NCBI GenBank assembly: GCA_014871385.1
Contig: CM026426.1
Span: forward strand, 28,541,037-28,605,036
Reading direction: 5' to 3'
DNA: 64,000 bases
Source: Ceratodon purpureus
Taxonomy: Eukaryota > Streptophyta > Bryopsida > Pseudoditrichales > Ditrichaceae
The position numbers were made by a program, and so were the translations under genes. The stretch's first letter is position 1, and every line of letters begins with the position of its first letter. Shown one piece after another: positions 45,971 through 57,809 of this stretch. The notes under the pieces were generated by a model, which was not told the origin of the DNA, did not search any database, and saw only the letters and a program-made list of their open reading frames with translations.

Positions 45971-47519
45971 TTAGGTCAATTCGCCCCCTCCGCATGACTC
46001 CTTCCTTACCTTATAGAGTGGCCACTTGCTAAACAAATGACCTAGGTTTCCCCGAGCAAAAGCTGCTGCTGCCACTTCATGCTCCGTTGCAAATCCCCAT
46101 TGTCCCCTCCACCCAACCTCCGAGAGGACACAGCAACCTGGGCAGAAGGGATCCTTTGATAACACGGTTGCAAACATGCATCTGGGATGCAATAAGCAAC
46201 TGCACGGGAGGTTTGCAAAAGCCATTTCTACACAGTACACACCACCCCCGACACATGAAGAGTTTGTTTCTAGGGGCAACATCCCGGTCGACGCCGTCGG
46301 GAACATATCGAAGACTGTCTGCAGCCTCACGTAGCTAGACTCCACTTTCATGGTGTCAATCTCGTCGACAACGTCTTCGACTGGTTTCTTCACAATTGAG
46401 ATCTCCGTCCTGGCGATAGAAATAAATTCTCTAGTGGAGGCAATTCTGTGCTGCAACGCTGTCAGCACTGTGGAGATCTCCGCTGCAGCAATGGATATTG
46501 TACGTGCGCGAGCGTCCAAGCGAGCCTTCTCCTCCGCTGTAACACCCATTGATTTACGGAATTCGCAAATGTTGGCCTACTCATCCTACAGGCTCCTCTC
46601 CTCGGCCCCTTTTTCAATCCATTCGGCCTCATACTGAGCCAGATCCTCCTGGGCACCAAGCAAGCTACTCTCCACCTCTTGAAGTCTAACCCGCAGTAGG
46701 GTATGGCCATCTTTAGCAGCCTTCATTTTCCTCTCCCACTCTATCGTAGACGGTATTGCTTCACCACTGGGGCATGGGATAGTACGCGTGCACTGTAGGT
46801 GCTCAATCGCTAGTAGCAATGCAGAGGGTCGCCTTGTGGCACCAACCGGAGTTGCGTCTCTCCTTCTCCCATGTGACGCCCGTGCTGCATGAAGCGCCTC
46901 TCCCAAAATATGGATAAGCTTCTGAATCTGCTCGCGGAAGCAAGGTGGAGTAAGCTTTTGTGGGTTTCTTCTTGGATTTTTGGCGCGCGTTCTTGCCAAG
47001 CTTCTGGCGTGTGCGGCACACTTTACATTCTTGGAGCGCTGATAGTACAGCGCTAGTCCGTGAATGAAGCAAGTCGCAAATTTGCCATTATCTGGCTGTG
47101 TTCCAGCTGATACATGTGGAGCGCAAGCCGCGCTGCCTACGATCTGTAATTAGCTTAAGCGGGTGATGATTTTCCTTATTGTTGGGTGGAAACATGGCCG
47201 CCACATTTGGGATTGGAAACAAGGCATTGTCTTTCAATTGCTTGAACGTGAAGCCATTCTCGCAAAGGGCACCTGTGGTCCTAAAGAATTCCAAGGTGTA
47301 CCTTGCCGAGCTACCCCCTAAAACAAATGGGCAGCTTTGCACAAGCTCTTCCCTCACTGCCGCCGGGACTCTGTTAGAGTCGAAGGGCGCATGCTGAACC
47401 GAGACATGGTTGGACAAAACCTCACCATCTGTCACCGTCTCGCTATTTCCCTTGCCATTTGACTGAGAGGTGTAGTTGCCGTCAAAGAAGTGGACGGCAG
47501 CACCTCCGAACCCCTTCAT
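45971..47519 (-). pseudogene. Coiled-coil/RING-like protein gene, broken; paralogue of the 43574-45311 gene
   Basis: Minus-strand blocks: 47088-47519 (143 aa: HHPLKLITDRRQRGLRSTC), a shifted stretch near 47000-47090 reading FATCFIHGLALYYQR, 46586-46999 (NPQKLTPPCFREQIQKL, then a coiled coil around LRVRLQEVESSLLGAQEDL) and 45971-46549 (192 aa: RLDARARTISIAAAEIS, then CVGGGVYC, NLPCSCLLH, KDPFCPGC). It matches the plus-strand paralogue block by block and retains the CPGC pair. Frameshifts lie between blocks. The two genes are tail-to-tail and clearly diverged, so this is an old inverted duplication. Confidence 0.55.
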
Positions 47520-47529
47520 GTTCTAGTAT

Positions 47530-49330
47530 TACCGTCGCCACTCACAGCAAAAAACAACCATTAGAATGTACTCTGGAGCTGCAAAGGAAACACTAAAGCC
47601 TGAGAGAAATGGTCCGATACTTGCGGCACTACCTTGTAAAGAATACGTCCCGGCACTGTCACTTTCAAATCCGCTACGCAGGGACTTCAGTAAACACCTC
47701 CTTGCACACTCTAAATTTAGGGTTCACATGCGCTCCCACCCCACTCTTACCCCAATCGTGCAACTTTGTAAGGTTGCCGGATGTACTGAACTCAGTGTAG
47801 TAGACCGTGGTTGGATTGCGCCACTCTGCTAATAGAGGATACTCTACCCACTCTCTTGACATTTGCAATGGTATTCACTCTGCTCCATCTCCAGTGGAAC
47901 GCCTTTGTCAAATGATGGCACTATTGATGATACAGGCACTACTACTTGAAGGAACATTCTTTGTGAACACTTTCATACTCTGAAACCTTAATATGATCAT
48001 TGTACAATACCAACCAGTAAGCCTAAGTTCATTTCAGCTCTTCAAAGAATAGAATCAAATAATTATTTCTTTCCAAAACATCAAAATTAATATGGCAGAA
48101 TGTAGTAAAGCAATTGAAATCTGAAAAATTAGTTCATTTCACAGCAATTTCACTAAATATTTTAAAAACGTATAATTTATGCTCAAATTGAACATTTCTT
48201 AACTATAAACTTCAAACATGCATATTTAGTAATTATGATCGCAATAGTGAAGAATTTTTTGGAGACCGTAAGTAATATAAGTAACAATTTTTTTGGGACT
48301 GTAAGTAACATAAGTAACCATAAGTAACCATAAGTAACAAAGTCTATATTTGATGTTGCTTAGTTTTAAGAGTATAAAATGAAGGTGCTTATTCAAATAA
48401 GTTTGGACATTATAGAAACATTTATCATCCAAAATTTGATCATGTGTATAGTTACTTTTGTACGGTACCATTTGTCAAAGTTTGGCTAAGAAGTCTTCAA
48501 TATTTCAATTTGTAGCGGCAGCTCTTTGAAAATTTGAATGATTGTAAACTTGACGGTGGGTGATTTGTAGTCAAAAATGCTAATACCATAGAATGATGGA
48601 AGAATAGGTGTTTGAAATTCGAAGCTCATATCTACAAATTAAAGACAATTAGATACTGAATGGTCAAATTCAAGTTGGTTCATTGCTTATAGAGCCTTGA
48701 TTCTCCCCCACTTGTAATTTTATATTTTATAGCTTTTATTTATTGCCTACTCAAAAGAAAAAATATATAGTTCAAAACGATCCGCGACAAAACTAATACC
48801 ATGACTTAATTCAATTTTCTCAAAACTAGCTGTACTATTTTTTTTCTCTCCTACTCTGCAGACATGTATTCAAATAATGTATGTGAGGGGGGCATGGGCA
48901 ACGTACTAATGCATAAAATAGTGAATGACGTAAATAATATGAAGTGCTTGTATTAGCCTTGTTACGGATGCACCTATACAAAATGGTTAACATTTTGTTC
49001 TACTTATTACATAAACACATCCTCGCGATAGAAACAATGTATCATACATCGCTTTGCAAGTACATAAATAGAATACGTGTCAATTCCATGTAGAGTTGGC
49101 ATTTTGAAAATTTTGCACGGATAACTTATGGATTCATATTACCGTCAATGTAACCAGTATAGTTATACATTCTAAATTTTGAGCAAGCCGGATTTTTAAA
49201 GTAGAGTGCCTCAGCGTGTAATGAAGAGTGCGGGATTAACTCCATGGATCAAAACTCGAGCCCAAAACCTTTCGATTACAACTGAAGAATTCAACTTCGA
49301 TACACGTAGTTTATACATAGATTTTTGGGG
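47530..49330. other. AT-rich intergenic DNA
   Basis: No supportable gene. 48300-48340 has a short tandem run of AAGTAACCAT-like units. Confidence 0.5.
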
Positions 49331-49337
49331 AGGGTAA

Positions 49338-52300
49338 TCAACACCTTGCGTCGATAGACGTAGCTGATATAGTAAAGCTAACTAATGTCCGTGACATGGT
49401 CATCTGGGTACTGACTGCTTTGTGACTCCGATTCCAACCCTGAACTTGCTTCAGCAAAGTGGCCATTGTTAGATATGGTTGTTGAATTTGGCGTATCACT
49501 TGTTTCCTCAGCATGCAGCACACTGTTGTGTCCCGAGTGCACAATACTGCATTGGTCAGGACTACTTTTCTCTTCGACCGCACTGCTCTTAATAATCCAT
49601 CTTCTTCTGTCGCACTAGCCCACTGCGCCAAGACGCCAAGGCTGCTTGAGCATTGTAATCGTGCCATGTCTCGCGGCGCCTCTTCGCCCATCCGATAGCC
49701 TATTCATCAATTGCGGGCGCGTTTGCTTCAGCAAGCTCTTGGTTTGCTCTGACTGTATATCGGTACTTGATGCATCGATACCACCATTGGTATTGTTGTA
49801 CGATAATGCTATGTTGTTTCTCTATACCTGTGTGCTAGCTGTGACTCTGAGTTGCCGCCTTCGCTCGGTGATGCAACTTTTCCATACCTTGATAGCTCCA
49901 CACTGACAAGCAACCATATTTCTCAACAAACCATGGACCATGCTTGACCAGAACATGCTGCATCACAATGAACCTTGGATATGTCAATCCTATATCAGTA
50001 TATACGACTACAACTTCCCGATACCCAAAACAGCGACAACTGCACTAAGGTTCACGACCTTGGATAGGGAACACGGTCATATCCACTAACACTCTCCAAA
50101 ACATGCTTTGAGTATTCTAGTAGCCACGCTAATAATACTGTGGAATGGTTCTCGAGACTTACAATGTAATGTGTTACATGAGTCTCTGCGAAGGCAGAGA
50201 CAAAAGCCTTACCATATGCGTCCATCTTCGCACGACAACAAGCTCTCTGTTCATCCGTTAGCACTACAACAGTGAGGTAGGGTTGGAGATCCTCCATGGT
50301 CTTCCAAACACGCCAGCCCTTAGCTTGCTCCCCCCTGCTTCTTGGTTGTTTCCCTCAGCATTGCAGACCTCTTTCCACACCCTGTTGTAAGTAGACCACC
50401 GACTCGGTCGGAATAGTTTTGCAGCAACAGACCCACCAATGCTTGGCTTCATCACCACGTTTCCACTTTTCCAAGTTTTTTTTATCCTGCTTGAGCTGGA
50501 AATTACACCCATCAACCCCAACGGCAGAGAAAGATCTCTCAATGGCAGCAGTTGCTTCTATTTTTCTCCATCCGTCCTTCATATTCCAGATGAACATGAA
50601 GTGAAGATGCAGTATCTTCTCTACTATTCGGTTCAGGGCATGGAGTTTGCAAATATGCGTCTTCTCCAACGGAATTGGAAGGATGGGCTTCCACCTAGGA
50701 TGCATGCTGATGTTGTAGGGCTCAAAGTGAATCTGCGGGGCGAACAAACCACCTTTCTATCTCTCCTTGCCTCTCACTGCAAAAACTTGATCTGCTTCGG
50801 CACTGCTATAAGCCTTCAAAGTTTTCCATACTTGCTCGCACTAGATACAGTTCATCGTGCAAGTCGGGTGGTGTTGTGTTGTAGGCCATTCATGCATTTA
50901 ATTGTCTTCATGTCCGCGCTCATGTGCCACTCCACCGCAAAGCTCCTGACACCAGGCACTTCCAACTCACTCCTGGTACTCTGTTTGTCTATGACCTCTG
51001 GGAACTTCGTCTTGCTGAAAGCCCAGCTGTGCACGTTGTATGTCTATTTCTCTACCTAAAAGCAACCGATCGGCTAGATTTCTTGCTCCGATTGAACCAA
51101 AAAGTACTTGGCATCATTCTTCTGAGTTTTGGGATCAAGCGCCCGCTTCATGAGGGTGAGACTTATTCATTTGAGCTTCTTGCCTTCCACCACCTCAGCC
51201 TTGTCTAGCTTAAGCACGAACAACAACGGGCCCCCGCAGCACTCTGGAAATCATATAGGCAAGCACATTGCATTTGAATAGGTACTGTTGCTTCTAGATG
51301 AAGACCATGAAGAACATTGGCTAAAGCATTGTAATAACAAAACGTATTGAAGCACACCTTTCACTGTCATCTTGTAAAACAACACTATTGAGCGCTGGAC
51401 AGCTTCCAGATCAACAAACAGATTATTTTTGCAATCCAGAATCGCCTCCCTTGCAGCTTTGACTATTTTATTCCCTACGCACGCCTCTGGTATTGTGCGG
51501 GAACCTTCAATCCAGTAGTACTCCCCAAGAATTGCGGCAACTTTGCATTCATCTCTTTCCGCAAGGTGGACAACCGGTTAGGAGCTGGGAGGATGCTTGT
51601 TTCTACACTCGGATATAGGAGGCCTACCGGATTCTTAACTATTTTGTAAACTACATTATACCCCCTCATGGTCACTCCAGACCCATCGAGTGCCCACAAC
51701 ATGCTATCCGCTCCTATGCTTGCACTAATCTTTTTGATGATAGATTTCTATTCTGTAGACTTTGCGACACCCATTCTAGGTTGCTCCAGCAATGGGCTAG
51801 CCCGTGCAGATCTGAGGATGCTAGCAAGGCCTACAGTTGTTTGCACCTGACTCTCAGAATCCCCAGCAAGTCTCTTCTTTCCCCCTCGTGCCTTGTTTCG
51901 ACGTTGGACTGCAACAATTAGCGATGGCTGCAACATCCTTCTCAGAAGGTTGACCTTCTACTTCATGTGTCCAATTCCTCCGACAAGGTCATGGGAACTT
52001 TTCATTTTCCACCATGAATACGTCGACGGACGCCCCGGGGTATCAAAACCATTGCGCGCGTTCTTGCATCTATCTTCAGGTATTTTGCTTCACATCGCTG
52101 CAGCTCTACTGCTAGAGAGTCGACCTTCTGCTGATGTTCAGTAATCTCAGCCTGCATGCTCTCTTCACATCGTCTTAGCAATGACTGCAACTCAGCACAC
52201 TTGGCCTCCAGCGCCTCTACGTTGCTCTTCAATTCACGCCGGTCCTTTGCGTGACAACGTGCAGCCCCCGCTAAATCGTCAACTTCACACCCAGTCAATG

Positions 52301-52621
52301 ACAAAGAAGCCGCAAGTGCTGAAGCTCGACCTTGTAAAGTGCCACCCGTGACTGCAACGACAGGACAATGCTTTCCATCACCGTCGGTACATGTGCAGCT
52401 CCTAAACGCATCGTGTAACCCAACATGCATCCTTCACCGTCGCCTAGAAATTCAAGGTATTCCTTGGTGCTGGGGAATGCTCGAGGCCGCTCTGTTGCTA
52501 GATCAACTGGATACAGCCGCCCATCAACTCTAAGATAGATGTTGGTGTGTCCGGCGGCTCTCATCACGGGAAAACTGCTACAGGATGCTTGCGCCTCTAA
52601 AGGTGTCCCTCTACAAATCAA
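49338..52621 (-). pseudogene. Decayed multi-block gene, probably transposon-derived, family not named
   Basis: Minus-strand blocks: 52295-52621 (NIYLRVDGRLYPVDLATERP), 52002-52430 (coiled coil: LESLL-type heptads around VEALEAKCAELQSLLRRCEE), 51748-51936 (basic, VAVQRRNKARGGKKR), 51475-51702 (MLWALDGSGVTMRGYNVVYK), a stretch near 50950 (FAVEWHMSADMKTIKCMNG), 50355-50747 (EPYNISMHPRWKPILPIPLE, KLHALNRIVEKILHLHF), 50052-50297, and about 49800-49960 (HVLVKHGPWFVEKYG, EKLHHRAKAATQSHS). Frames change repeatedly. The layout suggests a multi-copy mobile protein family of plants. The clustered His and Cys could bind metal, but the superfamily is not identified. Confidence 0.55.
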
Positions 52622-52629
52622 GGGAGCAT

Positions 52630-53977
52630 ACTTTCAGTCAAGCTGAACTTGAGGCACATAGTAGTTCATAGTGTTTGTCACGTCTCTCAAGGCCATCGCT
52701 AAGCTCCACTCACACACCGCGGCAACACACTATTGCTTACTGAAGCACAGTGTCAACCGAATGCAGGCTGGAAGCACGCGCCATCCCGCGTATTGTGTCC
52801 AGCATAACAAGGCCTCCTACCAAAAAGCCATGAGTTGGCAAATTTCCACCTTAGTCTCGCGCCACCATGAGCCTTCGAGAATGAATAAAAAATTCACACC
52901 TCCACTTGAACCGTGCTTCAAGATCCATCATGAGTCCAACAACCCCTGCCAGTTTTCACAAGCTCTTCTTGGTAGCATCCGCCACGCTCGCCGGCCACAT
53001 AAGCCCAGTGTCCCACTTACTGTACCAGGGCCCTTCCGACGACATTGACTACCATAAGCTGCCCGCACTAATAACTGAGTTCCTGGTACCCCGCCCAAAG
53101 GAAAAATGCACAGCCGGGTTCCTGCCCGACAGCTTCTTAGAAGGCCTCTTATAGAGCCCAAATGTTCTCTAATGCAACAATACTATTTGAGAGAACCATA
53201 GATTACATCTCTTGACCTATTTGCCTCTTATAAACAACTCCAAGCTCTCAAAACAATGACATCTTTGCCTAAAAAAATCAAAGCTTTGACTTTAATTGCA
53301 GCCTCACTCTTGGCATGATGCGGTAAGCTTAGTTGTTGTGCAGTGTGCTGCGTTGGGCTCTACTTGGTTGCGCTACCCTGTGCTGCGATGCGTAGTCCTG
53401 GGCAGCACTCCGAGGCACTGCACCATATTGCACTACATTCTATTGCACTATGCTGCAGTGCCATATGCACAATTACAATACCAGCCACATTACAACAATT
53501 AAGGATCCGAATAAAATACATAAAGTCAAGCTTACCTCATTGCATTGGAGTCGTAGTGCCATTGGATCCAAGGTAGATGGTGTGTATCACATCAAAGCTA
53601 CCTCAAGCTTGTAATGCAACATTCAATTTTGATCTACGAGGGCAAATCAAACAATCCTTTAAAGGAAGTCTTCTATCTTCTGCAGTACAATATCTTGACG
53701 TCAGCCTTAAAATCCCATAAGAGCAACCATGTTTAAGCAGGAAGTATAGGTTGACTCCCTTGTTTTTTCAAAAATTGTCTGCATGAGATATACGCATCAA
53801 ATACATAGAGGAAATTGTGATGAACTGAAGAATAGTTTATATTCAAAATAAAATTACATATCACAACAAAGACGGTTACTAACATCGTCTATTTATTGTG
53901 TGCATTACCGCTATACTGTATGTACTACAAATTATATAAGTACGGAGTCCCCCCTGTAAGCCTCTATTCTTGACTTG
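52630..53977. other. No gene seen; cryptic TGCTGC/GCACTGC-rich stretch
   Basis: 53335-53470 is enriched in short TGCTGCG, GCACTGC and TTGCACTA words, a cryptic simple repeat that creates ORFs on both strands. No family is recognised. Confidence 0.45.
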
Positions 53978-54442
53978 CATTACGTGCAAAATAGGGTCAC
54001 AAAAAGGCCCTCTAAGGCAGCCGGGGTTAGGTAAATTGGCTGCCCAAAGGCCCCTCTGCTGCTGGCAGGAAATGCCAGAATTGTTGCCCGCATAGTTGAG
54101 AGGGGTGCTAGGTGGCCCTGATTTGGCTAAGGGGGAATGGTTGAATATTTAAGCTATACTAAAGTGTCGGCCCTTTCATTAATACGACGCCGAATATCCT
54201 TAATGACACAAGCACTCCGGCTTGGGAGGTGTGCCCAACGGAGAGGAGTGCTGTCAGCGTGCTACTGTAGCAACACCCAACACACGTTGGAGCCGAAGGT
54301 CATTGGTTCAACCCCCCGCTCCGGCGTTGCTATCACTACGGTGGCACCTCCGGTGCCCCGTCAAAAGTGCTCGGGCACCTTGTTTTTTTATCTCACGTGC
54401 AATTTTGTAAGGCCTTTTTGTGACCTGAATTTTCACCTAATG
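53978..54442. mobile_element. TIR element with tRNA-like B box (copy 3, diverged)
   Basis: The termini are CATTACGTGCAAAATAGG and, reversed, CATTAGGTGAAAATTCAG, both leading into GTCACAAAAAGGCC; about 27 of 32 bases match. Interior blocks shared with the 400-bp copies include GTTGCCCGCA, ATTGGTTC followed by a C-run (B-box position, here GGTTCAACCCC), CGGTGGCACCTC and CTCACGTGC. At 465 bp it is longer and clearly older. No target duplication is visible. Confidence 0.75.
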
Positions 54443-54699
54443 ACAAATGCTCGTTGACGGTGACGTGTCTAAGACATACTGTCAATTTGCATCACTGGAC
54501 TATCAAGAAGAGGCTACAACTTTTGCCTAAGTCTGTCACTAAAGCTAGTCTTAGGAAGAAAGTTGCGGCAGCAACTGAATGATGGACATTGGGTGTCCAT
54601 TGACTTCTTTGACTTCGATCTAGTATTTGTAGATCCTAACCTCAGCACCTGCAAGGCAAATTATGGGGGAAAGGTAATGGTTGGGAGTATGTGGGGTTA

Positions 54700-54840
54700 G
54701 GTTGGATCAAGCTAAAATGAATGAGTGCATAGGTTTGGATTGAATCGAGCTCAAATGAACAAAGGCTACATCAGCAACTTTAGACACAAAAGAAAGAGAT
54801 GTGATGATCAAACATTCTAGCTTGGCACGAGCTAAACTAC
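54700..54840. repeat. TAGCT palindromes 3' of the decayed HAD gene
   Basis: One palindrome, TCTAGCTTGGCACGAGCTAA, starts at about 54816, and two half-sites (GGATCAAGCTAAAA near 54704, GAATCGAGCTCAAA near 54742) lie upstream of it. Confidence 0.7.
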
Positions 54841-55129
54841 GGGGCATCCTGGGAGGTAAGTACGGATGCAAACAACGACCAACAGATAACCCATTAGATA
54901 AAGAGAAACAAATCAATAGAGAGCTACATGCCAAGGACATAAAAATTGACCTTCGCCCGAGGAGGTGATGGAATATCCTCCATAGTGTTATAAAGGGAAC
55001 GCTTTGTAGGAATACAACCATGTTGTTTTGGAGATAAAATTTGAATCATAGTATGTGGCCAAATAGGTGAAGGTGATTTTAGACTCTTGTGACTTGAGGA
55101 AAGGGTGACGGGGCTGTCCACAACTCCTT

Positions 55130-56338
55130 CATCAACAGCCATAGTTGATCAGTCCATCGTGGACTGTGCTCTTGCAACCGATTGCAACAAAAGCCCTCTA
55201 CTTCACGGCAAAGGACCGTAGTCATAAGCATCACTGAAAGAATCCAAGGAAGCTCAACATGCATACTCTTGCAAAGATAATAAGAGAATTTTAAACAAAA
55301 ATCCTTAATGATCCAATAATGCACATCCATACAAACAAGACAAACAGAACACAAAAGAATAAAAAGAAAGGCTAGATCATATTACAATATTGGCATACAT
55401 TTATCAATGTTTAACTATATTTGAAAGACTAGTAATTATTGATTACTTCACATAAGTGTCACTTATGGCCTAGAGCCGACAAGAGGAAGAAGGCTCATCT
55501 TATTTATCCCTATTTTTTATAGCCAGGTAAATCTCAATGTAGTGACTATACGTGGAACAGTCGTCATAACACATTTTCCGCCCAAAAGGATGAGCTAACC
55601 AATATCTTCTAAGTGACCCAAAGAAGTTGTAAAGGACTAAAAGACATGGCAAAAGTTCTGAGAGTAACACCAGATCACGTCTAGCATTGACCTCTTAATA
55701 AGTTCAGATAGGTAGTAATAGGGCATTTTCAATCATATTAAGACAGTGCTTAATCGGACTATTGTCATTAAAACGAGTGTTGGCGATTGTATAGAGGCCA
55801 TCAAAATTACTAAAGAGACGATCTAAAATAGGTAAGAGAAAGATGTCCTTTTAAATTCCGGGCTCCTTATGAATATCAAACGACGTCGCAAATCTACGTC
55901 TGTGGAAACTCTCTGATAGTCTTCTTGTCCTAGGATCATTAGCAGCGTGATAGTGCGTATTGGACCAAACAGGTAATTGTTGATCTTCATTGTCGTTGAT
56001 GTCCACATCGAACTCCAAAGAATGATTGTGGCAAACGTTGACAACTGACCTAGGAATTATGCGCAATTGTGCCTCTTTCAAACGAGCTTTGGACCCACAA
56101 GAGTTGGCTTAGACGCTTAGTACAGAGTAAGGTCATTGTTTACGAAAGCCTCTCCATTCCACGAAGGAGTAGTGGAGCAAAGGATCCCATTGAGGTCGAC
56201 AATAACGTTCAACCTACCTCTTTGAGAACGCATCAGGACAGGACTTATTTCTTCACTAAATTTCACGTCACATTCAAATGCCTTTTGCATCTGGACAGAA
56301 AATATCAATGACGCCAAGACATTACTATGTTTTACCAA
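55130..56338 (-). pseudogene. Decayed FCP1/NIF-type HAD domain (homologue of 29642-30411)
   Basis: 56117-56338 ends with LNVIVDLNGILCST, the HAD motif I with the same D-x-N substitution as the intact exon (LVLDINGLLL). Near 56010 one frame reads ATIILWSSM, the motif II position. Near 55720-55790 another reads NTRFNDNSPIKHCLNM, matching NTLLVDDSPYKNVANT. Near 55150-55200 VEGFCCNRLQEHS may match VPEYCQKHSEF. The order and spacing fit, but frames change several times, so the gene is dead. Confidence 0.58.
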
Positions 56339-56747
56339 GACAAATGCTTATAAATGATAAAAGCAACACATTTATAGTATAAGTCAGGATCCCACAAAAC
56401 TATACATGCGGATATAATGATGGATAAAATTCCTCGACATCGACGCCACGTTCTCCTACTACATCATGTTTTTCAACAAGGCCCATTGACATTAGTGACT
56501 GCTGATGTTTGTTGTTGGGAACAACATCTACGCTTTGTTCTAGGACAAGGCACATTGATTTGTGACAACTAAATCCAAATCCTACATACATGCTCATCGG
56601 ATAGTGGATTCATGACAACATCATCCATAAGCGGAAGATCGTACCCTTCGTCATGTAACTATTGACCTGGGCAATGCAAGTCAACTATAGAAGCATCAGA
56701 CATCAAACAAGTTCGACGAGGTAACAAAATTGGAAAAATGATTGAAC

Positions 56748-56772
56748 AATTTAGCTCGAGTCCAGCTAAAAA
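56748..56772. repeat. TAGCT palindrome between the ParB-like and HAD blocks
   Basis: TTTAGCTCGAGTCCAGCTAA at the core. Its place corresponds to the intron that carries a palindrome between the ParB-like and HAD exons of the intact element. Confidence 0.85.
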
Positions 56773-57063
56773 TATCATTTGTATTAATTACAAGTGTTTG
56801 GTGCAAAAATGCACATTTATATGAATTACGCCGTTATTAGCACCTCAACTAAAAATGCCAAGTTCTAGAAAAATAAGTCTTAGAGGGACCTGAAGATGTC
56901 TTGGGACCATCTCCTTGAGTCTGAGTGCAAACGGGAGAATTGGGTAGGCTCGGACTACAACCAAGCATGTGAACATTGGGAGAATGATGCCTGGGCTTAG
57001 GCACCAATGTGGAATCATCTGTACTAACAAGACATCAGCTGCAGTGCTAGAGGAATCAATCAG

Positions 57064-57387
57064 TTATCGAACATGCGTCATAGGGATCCAATGTGCTCCT
57101 AGAAGAATGCTCAGATGAACTGCAGCTGGAGGAATGAATTTTGGAAACATATTAGCCACGATGCTCTCCAAATTGGCGCTCATATTGAATTTTGCAAACA
57201 TATCATGAGTCTGGGCCTTCACTGTGGCGGCAAAACTTTTGTGTTGAGGTACCAACCTCTCCTCCAATTGCTTCTCTTGAGCGAGAGCCTCCTGAAGTCT
57301 GAGGAGAATTTTGAGTTCTTTGTATTGGCGCTGACTCTGCCTAATGGAGAAGTGCGCTCTGATGTTGTATCGACTCTCAATTAACAA
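57064..57387 (-). pseudogene. Coiled-coil fragment within the second element
   Basis: Open frame of 107 aa with heptad-like LLRLQEALAQEKQLEERL. It lies between the ParB-like block and the HAD block and between palindromes at 57402 and 56748. I do not see a counterpart in the 24.7-29.4 kb gene. It could be an exon private to this copy. Confidence 0.35.
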
Positions 57388-57401
57388 ACCACTGAGGTGA
57401 C

Positions 57402-57512
57402 ATTTTAGCTTGACTCAAGCGAAAGTGCTACTTTACAACATAAGTGAAAACTAGTCAAGAAAACATAATGACATCAAAACCTTTGCAATTTAGCTTGAGT
57501 TGAGCTAAAAAG
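57402..57512. repeat. Two TAGCT palindromes, 85 bp apart
   Basis: TTTTAGCTTGACTCAAGCGA (57402-57425) and TTTAGCTTGAGTTGAGCTAA (57487-57512). They lie between coding blocks, as intronic palindromes do in the intact element. Confidence 0.85.
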
Positions 57513-57809
57513 TGATTTCTTGGGTGAGAGAACTCACGTTGTAGGTATTTTTGCTCGCTAGTCTACTCGCGGTGGACCTTGACTTTTTCGCGCCCGCAGC
57601 GGCATGCCTCGGATGCGGCCTATCATGTTTCTCTTAGACTACTCTTGCGGCAAGAATGTTGGTTGCCGAAGTTGTTTTGAACAAGGAGAGGTGGTTCACT
57701 TGATTGTTTAATGCCGAGATCTTCCAAAGCTTGTCCATGTCGTTCGTCCAAACAACAAATGCGTTTCACTTCCTAAAGTCGTTGCATATTTCATCTATTG
57801 CATTTTCGT

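Noticed and set aside
53296-53576. ORFs rich in Cys, His and Tyr on the plus strand
   Set aside because: They come from the cryptic TGCTGC/GCACTGC repeat, with no domain.
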